Source: Sphingomonas citricola
GTDB lineage: Bacteria > Pseudomonadota > Alphaproteobacteria > Sphingomonadales > Sphingomonadaceae
NCBI RefSeq assembly: GCF_019429535.1
Contig: NZ_JAHXZM010000002.1
Location: forward strand, 434,001-498,000
Reading direction: 5' to 3'
DNA: 64,000 bases
Part shown: positions 36,449-45,951 of the stretch, piece after piece
Layout of the letters: each line of letters begins with the position of its first letter
Position numbering within the stretch: the stretch's first letter is position 1
Notes under the pieces: model-generated
What the model saw: the letters and a program-made list of their open reading frames with translations, nothing else
What the model was told of the DNA's origin: nothing
Databases searched by the model: none
Program-made: the position numbers and the translations under genes

Positions 36449-38248
36449 TCAGTACACGCGCTTCTTCGGCTTGATGTACTCGATGTCGTCGGTCAGCGAG
36501 TAATCATGCACCGGGCGGTAGTCGATCGCGACCTGTCCGCCCTTGCCGCCCCAGCCCTCGAACGTCGCAATGGTGTGCTTCATCCAGTTCGCGTCGTCGC
36601 GATCGGGGAAATCCTCGTGCATGTGTGCGCCGCGCGACTCTTTGCGGTTGTCGGCCGAGCGCATCGTCACCACCGCCTGCGACAGCAGGTTGTCGAGCTC
36701 GAGCGTTTCCACCAGATCGGTGTTCCAGATCAACGAACGATCCTTGACCGACACGTCGCCGATCGAGGCATAGACCTGATCGATCTTCTCGACACCCTCT
36801 GCGAGCAGGGCGGTGTCGCGGAACACCGCGCAATGCTTCTGCATCGTCTGCTGCATCTCGCGACGGATCAGAGCGGTCGGCGTGCTGCCGGCGGCGTTGC
36901 GGAACGTGTCGAGACGGGTCAGCGCCATCTCTTCCGAACCCTTGGGCAGCGGATTGTGCGAGGTGTTGGGCTTCAGGATATCGCGGACGCGAAGACCGGT
37001 CGCACGGCCGAACACGACGAGGTCGATCAGGCTGTTCGAGCCCAACCGGTTCGCCCCGTGCACCGACACGCACGCCGCCTCGCCGACCGCGAAGAGGCCT
37101 GGCACCACCGCGTCGGGATTGCCGTCACGCAAGGTTACGACCTCGCCGTGATAGTTGGTCGGAATGCCACCCATGTTGTAGTGAACGGTCGGCGTGACCG
37201 GCAGCGGCTGCCGCGTCAGGTCGACGCCGGCAAAGATCTTGCCCGTCTCGGTGATCCCGGGCAGCCGCTCGTGCAGCACCTTGGGATCGATGTGGTCGAG
37301 GTGGAGATAGATGTGGTCGCCGTTCGGGCCGACGCCGCGGCCTTCGCGCATCTCCGCCGCCATCGAGCGCGCGACGACGTCGCGGCTGGCGAGGTCTTTG
37401 GCCGACGGTGCGTAGCGCTCCATGAAGCGTTCACCCTCGGAGTTGGTGAGGTAGCCGCCTTCGCCGCGCGCGCCCTCGGTGATGAGCACGCCCGCGCCGT
37501 AGATGCCGGTCGGGTGGAACTGCACGAACTCCATGTCCTGAAGCGGCAGGCCGGCGCGCAGCACCATCGCGTTGCCGTCGCCGGTGCAAGTGTGTGCCGA
37601 CGTCGCGGAGAAGTAGCAGCGACCGTAGCCGCCGGTCGCGAGCACGACGTTATGCGCGCGGAACCGGTGAATCGAGCCATCTTCCATGCACAATGCGATC
37701 ACGCCGCGGCAGACGCCGTTTTCCATGATCAGGTCGAGCGCGAAATATTCGACGTAGAAATCGGCGTCGTATTTGAGCGACTGCTGGTACAGCGCGTGCA
37801 GCATCGCGTGGCCGGTGCGGTCGGCCGCGGCGCAGGTGCGCTGCACCGGCGGGCCTTCGCCCATGTTCTGCATGTGGCCGCCGAACGGACGCTGGTAGAT
37901 CGTGCCGTTGTCGTTGCGGCTGAACGGCACGCCGGCGTGCTCGAGCTCGTACACCGCCTGCGGTGCCTCGCGGACCATATATTCGATCGCGTCCTGGTCG
38001 CCGAGCCAGTCGGAGCCCTTCACCGTGTCGAACATGTGCCACGACCAGTGATCGGGCGAGTTGTTGCCGAGGCTCGCCGCGATGCCCCCTTGGGCTGCGA
38101 CCGTGTGGCTGCGCGTCGGAAACACCTTGGTGATGCACGCGGTCTTCAGCCCGCTCTCCGCGATGCCCATCGTCGCGCGCAGGCCCGAGCCGCCCGCGCC
38201 GACGACGACGGCGTCATAGGTGTGGTCGATGATCTGATAGGCAGCCAT
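36449..38248 (-). CDS. sdhA: Succinate dehydrogenase flavoprotein subunit
   Basis: The 599-residue flavoprotein that oxidises succinate to fumarate. It has the FAD motif [15 protein letters not shown], the covalent-flavin His in [14 protein letters not shown], the active-site regions [21 protein letters not shown] and [10 protein letters not shown], and the C-terminal [13 protein letters not shown]. The ATG shares its first base with the sdhD stop (TAATG), so C, D and A are coupled. sdhB is not next to it. Confidence 0.96.
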   Translation of the reverse strand: MAAYQIIDHTYDAVVVGAGGSGLRATMGIAESGLKTACITKVFPTRSHTVAAQGGIAASLGNNSPDHWSWHMFDTVKGSDWLGDQDAIEYMVREAPQAVYELEHAGVPFSRNDNGTIYQRPFGGHMQNMGEGPPVQRTCAAADRTGHAMLHALYQQSLKYDADFYVEYFALDLIMENGVCRGVIALCMEDGSIHRFRAHNVVLATGGYGRCYFSATSAHTCTGDGNAMVLRAGLPLQDMEFVQFHPTGIYGAGVLITEGARGEGGYLTNSEGERFMERYAPSAKDLASRDVVARSMAAEMREGRGVGPNGDHIYLHLDHIDPKVLHERLPGITETGKIFAGVDLTRQPLPVTPTVHYNMGGIPTNYHGEVVTLRDGNPDAVVPGLFAVGEAACVSVHGANRLGSNSLIDLVVFGRATGLRVRDILKPNTSHNPLPKGSEEMALTRLDTFRNAAGSTPTALIRREMQQTMQKHCAVFRDTALLAEGVEKIDQVYASIGDVSVKDRSLIWNTDLVETLELDNLLSQAVVTMRSADNRKESRGAHMHEDFPDRDDANWMKHTIATFEGWGGKGGQVAIDYRPVHDYSLTDDIEYIKPKKRVY

Positions 38249-38625
38249 TACTGCACGGCTCCGAAAGCGATCTTGAGGATGGAGAAAATGGCGACGCCCG
38301 CGATCGCCGCGGCGTAGACGTTGAGCAGCACGATCGCGATGAAGCGGCTCTGCATCCGCGCGTAATCCTCGATCGCGACCTGCAGGCCGAGGCGGAAGTG
38401 ATACACGACCGATACGATCAGCAGCAGCATCGGGATCGCCGCCCACGCCGAGCCGAGCCAGAGCCGAACGGTCGCGAAGTCATAGGATGGCAGCATCGCC
38501 AGTGATGCGAACAGCCATACCATGAGCAGCAGGTTGGTCCCCGCGGTCAGCTTCTGGTGCCACCAGTGATGCACGCCCTCGTGCGCGCTTCCGTAGCCGC
38601 GGACGCGGCCCAGTTCGGTGCTCAT
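38248..38625 (-). CDS. sdhD: Succinate dehydrogenase membrane anchor subunit
   Basis: A 125-residue anchor with three membrane helices (about residues 28-46, 58-78 and 96-118). The conserved helix-2 heme/quinone region is [17 protein letters not shown], where the His probably ligates heme b. The N-terminal [17 protein letters not shown] is typical of alphaproteobacterial SdhD. It is coupled to sdhC (TAATG) and sdhA (TAATG). Confidence 0.92.
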   Translation of the reverse strand: MSTELGRVRGYGSAHEGVHHWWHQKLTAGTNLLLMVWLFASLAMLPSYDFATVRLWLGSAWAAIPMLLLIVSVVYHFRLGLQVAIEDYARMQSRFIAIVLLNVYAAAIAGVAIFSILKIAFGAVQ

Positions 38626-39059
38626 TACTTCAACCCCAGCCAGAGCCAGAACAGGATCGTCATCGCGATCGAGAAGACGAACGTCAGCCGCGCGGCGAGC
38701 TGATTGACCTTCAGCTCGAACGCCGCGCCCGTATCCATGACGAGGTGGCGGATGCCGCTCGCCATATGCTGGAACACGGCCCAGCTGAGCCCGATGCCGA
38801 TGACGTAGCCGACGATGTTGAGGTGACCCGACGCGGTGGTGAAGACCCCGCGGAACGTCGCATAGGCGCTTTCGCCCGCGGCGATCGCGGCGAGCCACCA
38901 TACCAGCAGGATCGCCCCCACCGTCGCCATCACCGCGCCCGTCGCGCGGTGCGTGATCGATGTCAGCATCGCTGCGCTGAAGCGGTAGTGGAATTGCATC
39001 GGGCCCGTGAAGAGGTGCGGGCTCCTCGGGCGGGATCGGGGTGCGGGTCGGCTGGCCAA
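38625..39059 (-). CDS. sdhC: Succinate dehydrogenase cytochrome b556 subunit
   Basis: A 144-residue cytochrome b subunit of complex II with three membrane helices. It has the family signature SRPRSPHL near the start, SITHRATG before helix 1, and [12 protein letters not shown] with the heme-ligand His. The start is a TTG at 39059 with AGGA upstream; the first ATG (in TGPMQFHY) would lose the conserved SRPRSPHL segment. It is the first gene of sdhCDA. Confidence 0.92.
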   Translation of the reverse strand: MASRPAPRSRPRSPHLFTGPMQFHYRFSAAMLTSITHRATGAVMATVGAILLVWWLAAIAAGESAYATFRGVFTTASGHLNIVGYVIGIGLSWAVFQHMASGIRHLVMDTGAAFELKVNQLAARLTFVFSIAMTILFWLWLGLK

Positions 39060-39186
39060 CGTCGGTTCCTTTCAGCCTACGCCCTTAGCCGCGGCGCAGC
39101 GCGATGCAAGCACAGCGCAACAATCACGGTTCGTTCAACGTGGCATTAATCCTCCGGACGTAAGCGTTGGCGACATCACCTTCAAC

Positions 39187-40554
39187 ATGGAGCATGCCTT
39201 GCCCACCGACCTGCCCGTTCTCGGATCGATCGCATCGAGACTCGATCTCGATGCGCGCCTGCGCGTGTTCGACACCGACGGGCAGCTTGCCGAGCGCGGT
39301 CGCGCAGCCTGGGCCGTGATCGTGCCCGATGTGCGGCTGATTTCCAAGGCGTACTGGGAGCAGTGGCTACGGTGCTATAATGATCGCCACGACTGGGCAC
39401 CGTACGAGACCGAGCGGGTCATCGACGTCGGCTGCAAGTTCCTCGAAAACCGTTTCCTCCGTACGCGCGGTCGTGAATGGATCGAATCGATCGAGCGATC
39501 GGTCGCGTCTGCTTATGCCTCGAACATTTCACCGATGGCGCTCCTGTCGATGATCAGCGCGAGCGACCGTGCGGCACTCGACAGCCTCGTCCAGCGCCGC
39601 GGCGAGGATGATGCACCGCTCGCCGATCTGGTCGACACGCTGATGCGGCTGTCGGCGTTGGAGGGTGAGGTCACCGTCGAGATCTACAACGCCTACCGCG
39701 AACACAGCGCGCAAACCGAGCGCGACCGGTTGGCGCTCGCGTTCCGAGACGGAATCACTGTGACCGTTCAGGCCGCGACGCAGGATGGCGACGATCTGCG
39801 CGTCCAGGCGGCGGGGGCGTCGGCATCAGCGCGCGGGATGCTGGGCAAGACGAGCGAGGTTGCGGCGGCGGCGGAGCAGTCGGCGGTCGCGATGCGCGAT
39901 GCGGCATCGACCGCGGCAGGGCTGATTCGCGCGATAGAAGATGCGCGCGTCGAGGTCGAGGCCGCGGCGGAGATCGCGACCAAAGCGGGGCGGCAGGCAG
40001 GCGACGCGGTCGGCGTGTCCGAGACGCTGAGCGAGCACGCGAAGTCGATCGAATCGATCCTGGGGCTGATCCGCGACATTGCCGGGCAGACCAATCTCCT
40101 CGCGCTCAACGCGACGATCGAGGCGGCGCGTGCGGGCGATGCCGGCCGCGGCTTCGCGGTGGTCGCGCAAGAGGTGAAGAGCCTCGCCAACCAGACCGCG
40201 CGCGCGACCGACGATATTGCGGGGAAGATCGCGGCGATCCAGGCGGCGACGCGAGTCACGGTCGACACCTCCGCCTCGATCCGCACCACCGTGCTCGAGG
40301 TGCAGGACTCGGCAACGCGCATCCGCCGCGCGATGGAAGCGCAGGCGCATACGGTGACCGCGATCACCGCCGCGGTCGACGAAACCGCGCTCGCCGCCGA
40401 TTCGATGTCGCACACCGTGGCCGCGATCCGCGCCGACACCGAGGGCGTCGCGTCCGAGATCGATGCGCTCGAAGGCGGCTTCGACGCACTCGCAGTCCGG
40501 CTCGGATCACTCGAGGGAAGCGCCAGCGACTTCGCGACCAAGGTCGCGGCGTAA
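39187..40554 (+). CDS. Soluble globin-fold methyl-accepting chemotaxis protein (proximal His missing)
   Basis: A 455-residue cytoplasmic chemoreceptor with no membrane segment. The N-terminal ~180 residues look like a protoglobin/HemAT sensor. The C-terminal MCP domain has the hairpin tip [19 protein letters not shown]. Aligned without gaps to its neighbour, the proximal His102 of that protein corresponds to Ser105 here, so normal heme binding is doubtful. Residues about 207-430 are almost identical to the neighbour. The ATG at 39187 was chosen; the frame is open upstream. No che genes are in the window. Confidence 0.82.
   Translation: MEHALPTDLPVLGSIASRLDLDARLRVFDTDGQLAERGRAAWAVIVPDVRLISKAYWEQWLRCYNDRHDWAPYETERVIDVGCKFLENRFLRTRGREWIESIERSVASAYASNISPMALLSMISASDRAALDSLVQRRGEDDAPLADLVDTLMRLSALEGEVTVEIYNAYREHSAQTERDRLALAFRDGITVTVQAATQDGDDLRVQAAGASASARGMLGKTSEVAAAAEQSAVAMRDAASTAAGLIRAIEDARVEVEAAAEIATKAGRQAGDAVGVSETLSEHAKSIESILGLIRDIAGQTNLLALNATIEAARAGDAGRGFAVVAQEVKSLANQTARATDDIAGKIAAIQAATRVTVDTSASIRTTVLEVQDSATRIRRAMEAQAHTVTAITAAVDETALAADSMSHTVAAIRADTEGVASEIDALEGGFDALAVRLGSLEGSASDFATKVAA
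39805..40474 (+). repeat. Direct repeat, copy 1 (chemoreceptor signalling region)
   Basis: 670 bp aligning without gaps to 41166-41835 (constant offset of 1361). Differences are few and mostly synonymous; the two encoded segments differ at a single residue that I can find (Arg versus His in RIRRAMEAQ). This indicates recent duplication or ongoing gene conversion. Confidence 0.9.
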
Positions 40555-40565
40555 GGACGGACATC

Positions 40566-41912
40566 ATGAATGCTGCGATCTGGAGCGCGGGCGAGCGGAC
40601 GTTCGCCGAGGAAGTCCGCGATTACGACTGGGACGGTGCGATCGCGACGACGTGCGCGGAGATTACCCGCGTCCTCGACGAGGGCGACACGTGGCAGCAG
40701 GTTTCCGCCGCCTTCTGGGAGCATTATCTGGCGCTCCCGGTCGCGGCCGGCTTTCGCGATACGCTCGGCGAGATCGGTCTGACCAAGCAGATCCGGCGTA
40801 GTGCCGCCTATACGCGCACGCGTTACGCACGGCCGTTCGACGCGGAATGGCAGCGGCTGGCGCGCGGGCACGTCGAGCTCGCTCGTGCGACGGGCGTACC
40901 GCTGCCCGCGCTGCTCGCTGCCTTGTCATTCGCGCACGCGCGCGCGCTTCAATTGCTGGAGGGCAGCACGCAGCTGCCGTTCGCCCAGATCGCTGACGTG
41001 GTCCAGCGGCTCGCATTGGTCGAGGCGAACGTGATGGCGACGTACCTGGGCGAGAGCGAAGCGGCGCGCGCGCGGGATGAGCGGAATGCCGCAGGCATCT
41101 TGTTCCGCGAGCGCATCTTCGGTGGCATCGGCGAGGCGGCGACTTCGGGGCAGCGCGCGCGCAATCAGGCGGCGGGGGCGTCGGCATCAGCGCGCGGGAT
41201 GCTGGGCAAGACGAGCGAAGTCGCGGCGGCGGCGGAGCAGTCGGCGGTGGCGATGCGCGATGCGGCATCGACCGCGGCAGGACTGATCCGTGCGATCGAG
41301 GATGCGCGCGTAGAGGTCGAGGCCGCGGCGGAGATCGCAACCAAAGCGGGGCGGCAGGCAGGCGACGCGGTCGGCGTGTCCGAGACGCTGAGCGAGCACG
41401 CGAAGTCGATTGAATCGATCCTGGGGCTGATCCGCGACATCGCCGGGCAGACCAATCTCCTAGCGCTCAACGCGACGATCGAGGCGGCGCGTGCGGGTGA
41501 CGCCGGGCGCGGTTTCGCGGTGGTCGCGCAAGAGGTGAAGAGCCTCGCCAACCAGACCGCGCGCGCAACCGACGACATTGCGGGGAAGATCGCCGCGATC
41601 CAGGCAGCGACGCGAGTCACGGTCGATACCTCGGCCTCGATCCGCACCACCGTGCTCGAGGTACAGGATTCGGCGACGCGCATCCGCCACGCGATGGAAG
41701 CGCAGGCGCACACGGTGACCGCGATCACCGCCGCGGTCGACGAAACCGCGCTCGCCGCCGATTCAATGTCGCACACTGTGGCGGCGATCCGTGCAGATAC
41801 CGAGGGCGTCGCGTCCGAAATCGATGCGCTCGAAGATGAGTTCGCCAACGTCGGGTCGCGGTTGGAGGCGTTGCGCGGATCGGCCGAGGAGTTCGCGCAG
41901 AGCGTCGCCTGA
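40566..41912 (+). CDS. Soluble globin-coupled methyl-accepting chemotaxis protein
   Basis: A 448-residue cytoplasmic receptor with an N-terminal protoglobin-like sensor (residues ~1-185) and a C-terminal MCP domain. His102 in [18 protein letters not shown] is at the position of the proximal heme ligand in HemAT-type sensors, so oxygen or redox sensing is likely. It starts 11 bases after the preceding receptor gene, so they form an operon. The signalling half is almost the same as its neighbour's, while the sensor halves differ strongly, so both may feed one array. Confidence 0.85.
   Translation: MNAAIWSAGERTFAEEVRDYDWDGAIATTCAEITRVLDEGDTWQQVSAAFWEHYLALPVAAGFRDTLGEIGLTKQIRRSAAYTRTRYARPFDAEWQRLARGHVELARATGVPLPALLAALSFAHARALQLLEGSTQLPFAQIADVVQRLALVEANVMATYLGESEAARARDERNAAGILFRERIFGGIGEAATSGQRARNQAAGASASARGMLGKTSEVAAAAEQSAVAMRDAASTAAGLIRAIEDARVEVEAAAEIATKAGRQAGDAVGVSETLSEHAKSIESILGLIRDIAGQTNLLALNATIEAARAGDAGRGFAVVAQEVKSLANQTARATDDIAGKIAAIQAATRVTVDTSASIRTTVLEVQDSATRIRHAMEAQAHTVTAITAAVDETALAADSMSHTVAAIRADTEGVASEIDALEDEFANVGSRLEALRGSAEEFAQSVA
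41166..41835 (+). repeat. Direct repeat, copy 2 (chemoreceptor signalling region)
   Basis: Second copy of the 670-bp block at 39805-40474. The edges are sharp: similarity starts at CAGGCGGCGGGGGCG and ends just after the codons for IDALE in both genes. Confidence 0.9.
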
Positions 41913-41964
41913 CCACGCTTGCACGGGCGTTGCTGCCCGCGCTGACGCGGCTTACAGCGACGTC

Positions 41965-42663
41965 ATGAGCAACATCCTCCTCACCGGATCGAGCCGCGGC
42001 ATCGGCGCCGCGATCGCCGAGACGCTGCGCGCCGGCGGCCACCACGTCGTCGGTCACGGCACCGCCAGCGGCATCGCGGCCGATTTCGCCGATCCTGCCG
42101 CGCTCGACCGTTTGTGGGACGCGGCGCTCGACCAGCTGGGCGGGCAGGTCGACGTGCTGATCAACAATGCCGGCGTGTTCGAGGCCAACCCCCTCGACGA
42201 GGCCGACGACGCATGGCTCGCCAATTGGGATCGCACGATGCAGGTCAACCTGACCGCCGCGGCGATCCTGTGCCGCCGCGCCGTCCGCCATTGGCAACAG
42301 CGCGGGTGCGGTGGTCGGATCGTCAACGTCGCAAGCCGCGCCGCCTACCGCGGCGACAGCCCCGCGCACTGGCATTATGCGGCATCCAAGGCCGGCATGG
42401 TCGCCATGACCAAGACCATCGCCCGCGGTTATGCGGCCGAGGGCATCCTGGCGTTCGCGATCTGCCCGGGCTTCACGATGACCGGGATGGCGGAGGATTA
42501 TCTCGCCAGCCGCGGCGGCGACAAGCTGCTCGCCGACATCCCGCTCGGCCGTGTCGCGGCGCCTGACGAAGTGGCGGAGACCGCGCGCTGGCTGGCGCTC
42601 GACGCGCCGGCGTCGATGACGGGTGCGGTACTGGACGTGAACGGGGCGAGCTATGTCCGCTGA
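41965..42663 (+). CDS. SDR family NAD(P)-dependent oxidoreductase
   Basis: A 232-residue classical SDR. It has the cofactor motif LLTGSSRGIGAAIAE, LINNAGVFEAN, catalytic Ser in VNVASRAAYRG and Tyr/Lys in HYAASKAGMVAM, and the terminal block MTGAVLDVNGASYVR. It resembles 3-oxoacyl-ACP reductases (FabG-like), but the substrate is not determined. Its end overlaps the prmA start by 11 bases, so the two genes are co-translated. Confidence 0.88.
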   Translation: MSNILLTGSSRGIGAAIAETLRAGGHHVVGHGTASGIAADFADPAALDRLWDAALDQLGGQVDVLINNAGVFEANPLDEADDAWLANWDRTMQVNLTAAAILCRRAVRHWQQRGCGGRIVNVASRAAYRGDSPAHWHYAASKAGMVAMTKTIARGYAAEGILAFAICPGFTMTGMAEDYLASRGGDKLLADIPLGRVAAPDEVAETARWLALDAPASMTGAVLDVNGASYVR

Positions 42664-43609
42664 GCGCGATGCCGCGATCGACAGCTGGCGCGTCACGCTG
42701 CCGTGCACCCGTGCCGAGGCTGAAGCCATCGATGCGGCGGACGATCTGACGATCGACGCGGTGTTGATGACGACCGAGGAGGTCGAGGACGATCGCGAGC
42801 GCTGGCGGCTCGACGCTTATTGCGAGCATCGACCCGACGACGCGATGATCGCGGCGCTGCGGGGGCTGGTGCCGAGCGCTGCGGGGGTCGAACCGGTGGT
42901 GGAGCCGCTAACCGCGCAGGATTGGGTCACGATGAGCCAGGCCGGGCTCGAGCCGATCCGCGAAGGGCGGTTCGTGGTCCACACCAGTGCGCATCCGCTC
43001 GAGGCGCCGGAGGGCGGCCGCGCCTTCCTGATCGATGCGGGGCAGGCGTTCGGCACCGGGCATCATGCGACCACCGCGGGGTGCCTGGCGATGCTCGACG
43101 GTCTGGCGGCGCGTGAGTTCGGCAACGTCATCGATCTGGGGACGGGGACAGGTCTGCTCGCCTTCGCCGCGCAGCACCTCTGGCCCGCCGCATCGATCAC
43201 CGCGACCGACATCGATCCCGCCGCGATTACGGTTACGGCGGAGAATGCCGCGGCGAACGACGTGACCGGGCTACGGCTGGTCGTCGCCGACGGTGCGCTG
43301 AGCGACGAGATTGCGGTGGCGGCGCCGTACGATCTGGTAATCGCCAACATCCTCGCCGGACCGCTGATCTCGATGGCGCCCGAGGTGGCGGCGATCGCGG
43401 CTCCGGGGGCGGCGATCGTGTTGGCGGGGTTGCTGGAAACGCAACGCGCCGAGGTGGTGGCGGCGTTCGAGGCGTGTGATTGCGTGCTGGAGGCGGTCGA
43501 TCGGCGCGGCGACTGGACGATCCTGCGGCTGCGCGGCGGCGAGGTGCGCTACGTGCCGACGAGGCCGATCGATCCCAAGGGCCGCGACGGCTGGGCGCTC
43601 GACCTCTGA
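42653..43609 (+). CDS. prmA: Ribosomal protein L11 methyltransferase
   Basis: A 318-residue PrmA that methylates ribosomal protein L11. An N-terminal substrate-recognition domain is followed by a class I methyltransferase fold: AFGTGHHATTAGCL, motif I VIDLGTGTGLLAFAA, ATDIDPAAI, and the NPPY-like NILAGPL of PrmA proteins. It overlaps the upstream SDR gene. A hairpin (43617-43635) separates it from the convergent DedA gene. Confidence 0.92.
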   Translation: MSAERDAAIDSWRVTLPCTRAEAEAIDAADDLTIDAVLMTTEEVEDDRERWRLDAYCEHRPDDAMIAALRGLVPSAAGVEPVVEPLTAQDWVTMSQAGLEPIREGRFVVHTSAHPLEAPEGGRAFLIDAGQAFGTGHHATTAGCLAMLDGLAAREFGNVIDLGTGTGLLAFAAQHLWPAASITATDIDPAAITVTAENAAANDVTGLRLVVADGALSDEIAVAAPYDLVIANILAGPLISMAPEVAAIAAPGAAIVLAGLLETQRAEVVAAFEACDCVLEAVDRRGDWTILRLRGGEVRYVPTRPIDPKGRDGWALDL

Positions 43610-43616
43610 CCGGGGC

Positions 43617-43635
43617 ACCGCCGCCGTGCGGCGGT
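43617..43635. terminator. Bidirectional terminator-like hairpin between prmA and the DedA gene
   Basis: A perfect 8-bp stem ACCGCCGC/GCGGCGGT with a 3-base loop exactly filling the 25-bp gap between two convergent stops. There is no T-run on either side. Confidence 0.5.
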
Positions 43636-44237
43636 CAACTGCCACGCGGATGCCAGGTGATGACGCGGTAGACGTAGACGACGACCGCGAGCGCCATCAG
43701 CACAAGACCGACGGGTCCGACATATTGGTCGAGTTCGGCGTAGCGGGTGCCGAGATAATAGCCCGCGCCGCCGAGGATGATGTTCCAGATCGCGGAGCCG
43801 AGGAACGTCCACAGCATGAACCGCCACAACGGCATCGCGGTCATGCCGGCGGGCAGCGAGATGAGCGTGCGGAACGTCGGCATGAAGCGGAACACGAACA
43901 CGACCCAGCCGCCCTGACGTTGAAAGAAGGTGTGGATCCGCTCCACATCGTCCCATTCGAGCGTCAGCCAGCGACCGTGACGCGTGACGAAGGGGCGGAA
44001 GCGCGCGTAGCCCAAACGTCGGCCGACCTCGTACCAGAACAGATTGCCGATCGTGGTGCCGGCAGTACCCCATAGCACCAACGGCACCATCGCCATCTGC
44101 CCGCGCGCGACCGCGATCCCGCCGAGCCCCATGATGACCTCCGACGGGATCGGCGGGAAGATATTTTCCAGCGCCATCAGCAGGAAGATGCCGAGGTAAC
44201 CGCCCCAGGCGATCCAGTCGATGATGAGATTGGTCAC
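43635..44237 (-). CDS. DedA family membrane protein
   Basis: A 200-residue DedA/VTT-domain protein, probably a lipid-carrier or polyprenyl-phosphate flippase-type membrane protein. It has the conserved segments ENIFPPIPSEVIMGLGG, GTTIGNLFWYEVGRRLG, and RFMPTFRTLISLPAGMTAMP with the functional arginines. The start is a GTG at 44237 (MTNLIIDWIAWGGYL). It lies between prmA (convergent) and gshB (same strand). Confidence 0.9.
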   Translation of the reverse strand: MTNLIIDWIAWGGYLGIFLLMALENIFPPIPSEVIMGLGGIAVARGQMAMVPLVLWGTAGTTIGNLFWYEVGRRLGYARFRPFVTRHGRWLTLEWDDVERIHTFFQRQGGWVVFVFRFMPTFRTLISLPAGMTAMPLWRFMLWTFLGSAIWNIILGGAGYYLGTRYAELDQYVGPVGLVLMALAVVVYVYRVITWHPRGS

Positions 44238-44283
44238 GGGCGGATACGATCGGTCATGCGGTCGGGCAACGGCCGCGAGCGCG

Positions 44284-45249
44284 TCAGCGTTCCGCCACGC
44301 GGCGTTCGATCGCGTCCCAGATCAGCCCGGCGACGTCGGTGCCGTCGAAGCGCTCGATCACGACGATGCCGGTCGGCGAAGTCACGTTGATCTCGGTCAG
44401 CCATTCGCCGCCGATGACGTCGATACCAACGAAGATTAGCCCGCGACGCTTGAGTTCCGGCCCGAGCGCGTCGCAGATCTCGCGCTCGCGATCCGTCAGC
44501 GCGGTCTTCTCGGCCGAACCGCCGACCGCGAGGTTGGAGCGGATCTCGCCTTCGCCGGGCAGACGGTTGATCGCGCCCGCGACCTCGCCGTCGACCAGCA
44601 CGATGCGCTTGTCGCCCTTCGCCACGTCGGGGAGGAACGCCTGCACCATGTGCGGCTCGCGCCAGGTCTGGTTGAACACTTCGAACAGGGCGGACAGGTT
44701 GAGCCCGCCTTCCTCGACCTTGAAGATCGCCTTGCCGCCGTTGCCGTGGAGCGGTTTGACGACGATCGCGCCGTGTTCGGCGAGGAAGGCGCGCGCCTCG
44801 TCGGTGCTGCGGGTGACGAGCGTCGGCGGCATGAACCGCGCGTAATCGAGTACGAACACCTTTTCGGGCGCGTTGCGGACCTGTGCCGGGTCGTTCACCA
44901 CCAGCGTCTTGTCGGCGATGCGTTCGAGCAGGTGCGTCGCGGTGATGTAGCCGAGGTCGAACGGCGGATCCTGCCGCATCAGCACCACGTCAGCCTCGTC
45001 GCCGAGATCAAGCTTGACCGGCGCATCGAAGCGGAAATGGTCGCCCGCGTTCGGCGCCGAGGGCTGCCGGACCGTGACCGGATGCGCCTTGGTCCACAGC
45101 CGCCCGTCGGACCAGTTCAGGTCTTCCGCCTGGTAATGGAACAGCCGGTGCCCGCGCGCCTGCGCGGCGAGCATCAGCGCGAAGGTCGAATCGCCCGCGA
45201 CGTTGATCTGGTCGAGCGGGTCCATCTGGACGGCGACGGTGAGCGACAT
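44284..45249 (-). CDS. gshB: Glutathione synthase
   Basis: A 321-residue ATP-grasp enzyme that joins gamma-glutamylcysteine and glycine. It has the N-terminal MDPLDQINVAGDSTFALML, the RQDPPFDLGY block, the ATP-grasp loop VVKPLHGNGGKAIFKV, and the C-terminal EINVTSPTGIVVIE. It starts with ATG preceded by a GGAGG-type site. A copy of the 26-bp repeat (45328-45353) lies 78 bases upstream in the same sense. Confidence 0.95.
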   Translation of the reverse strand: MSLTVAVQMDPLDQINVAGDSTFALMLAAQARGHRLFHYQAEDLNWSDGRLWTKAHPVTVRQPSAPNAGDHFRFDAPVKLDLGDEADVVLMRQDPPFDLGYITATHLLERIADKTLVVNDPAQVRNAPEKVFVLDYARFMPPTLVTRSTDEARAFLAEHGAIVVKPLHGNGGKAIFKVEEGGLNLSALFEVFNQTWREPHMVQAFLPDVAKGDKRIVLVDGEVAGAINRLPGEGEIRSNLAVGGSAEKTALTDREREICDALGPELKRRGLIFVGIDVIGGEWLTEINVTSPTGIVVIERFDGTDVAGLIWDAIERRVAER

Positions 45250-45327
45250 GGTTCCTCCGGGCAGCGTGGTCGCGCCGACCTAGGCGCAGGGTGGGCGGTT
45301 GTCACCCGCGGGCGCCGTGGCACCCCC

Positions 45328-45353
45328 GGAAGGTCACAAAAGTCACACCCCTA
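45328..45353 (-). repeat. 26-bp interspersed repeat, copy 2 (upstream of gshB)
   Basis: On the minus strand it begins TAGGGGTGTGACTTT and matches 7714-7739 at 24 of 26 positions. Both copies are preceded by a CGCGCGCAC stretch, so the full element is probably about 40 bp. Confidence 0.75.
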
Positions 45354-45440
45354 CGCATGTGCGCGCGCGAGGGACACGTGACCATCGCGGCCCGCCCCCG
45401 ACATAGCGGCGGATGCGACATGTAGGACAGCCGCGCCCGC

Positions 45441-45821
45441 TCAGCCGATCCACGCATTCTCGATGTGGCGCGGGCGGGTGCCGGGTGCGAGGAGGATGAC
45501 GTCGACGCGGATGTCGTCGCCGGGCCCCGCGTAGCGCGGCATCAGCACCTCGGCCGCAGCCGCGACGCGCGCGAGCCGGCGCTGATCGATCGCGTGGTCG
45601 AGTTCGGCGGCGGTGCGGCGCATCTTCACCTCGACGAACGCGATCAGCGTGCCGCGGCATGCGACGAGGTCGACCTCGCCCGCCGGCGTGCGGACGCGGC
45701 GATCGAGAATGCGCCAGCCCTTCAGCCTGAGCCACCACGCCGCCAGCCGCTCCCCGCGCCGCCCGCTCGTCTCGGCCGCGCGGCGCAGATCGGGGGAGCG
45801 GGCAGGCGTGGGGCGAGGCAT
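45441..45821 (-). CDS. yraN: YraN family (UPF0102) putative endonuclease-fold protein
   Basis: A 126-residue UPF0102 protein: GRRGERLAAWWLRLKGWRILDRRVRTPAGEVDLV and LIAFVEVKMR, the E-x-K core of a nuclease-like (Holliday-junction-resolvase-type) fold. Function is unproven. It sits in the widespread rsmI-yraN-gshB neighbourhood, but here a chemoreceptor gene is inserted between yraN and rsmI. The ATG at 45821 was preferred over an upstream in-frame codon at 45917. Confidence 0.88.
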   Translation of the reverse strand: MPRPTPARSPDLRRAAETSGRRGERLAAWWLRLKGWRILDRRVRTPAGEVDLVACRGTLIAFVEVKMRRTAAELDHAIDQRRLARVAAAAEVLMPRYAGPGDDIRVDVILLAPGTRPRHIENAWIG

Positions 45822-45951
45822 GACGCGAGGGTGCGCGAGCCGGCACGTCGGCGCAAGCCACGGAGGCGCAATACGATCGCGTTGACCGAATGTCACTTTC
45901 GACAGGCTCGCTGTCACACGCAGTTAAGAAGCCGCTCCTAGGGCGCGCGAC

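Noticed and set aside
45250..45440. A small gene between gshB and yraN
   Set aside because: Only shadow frames cross this gap. The interval is better explained by leader or promoter DNA with the 26-bp repeat.
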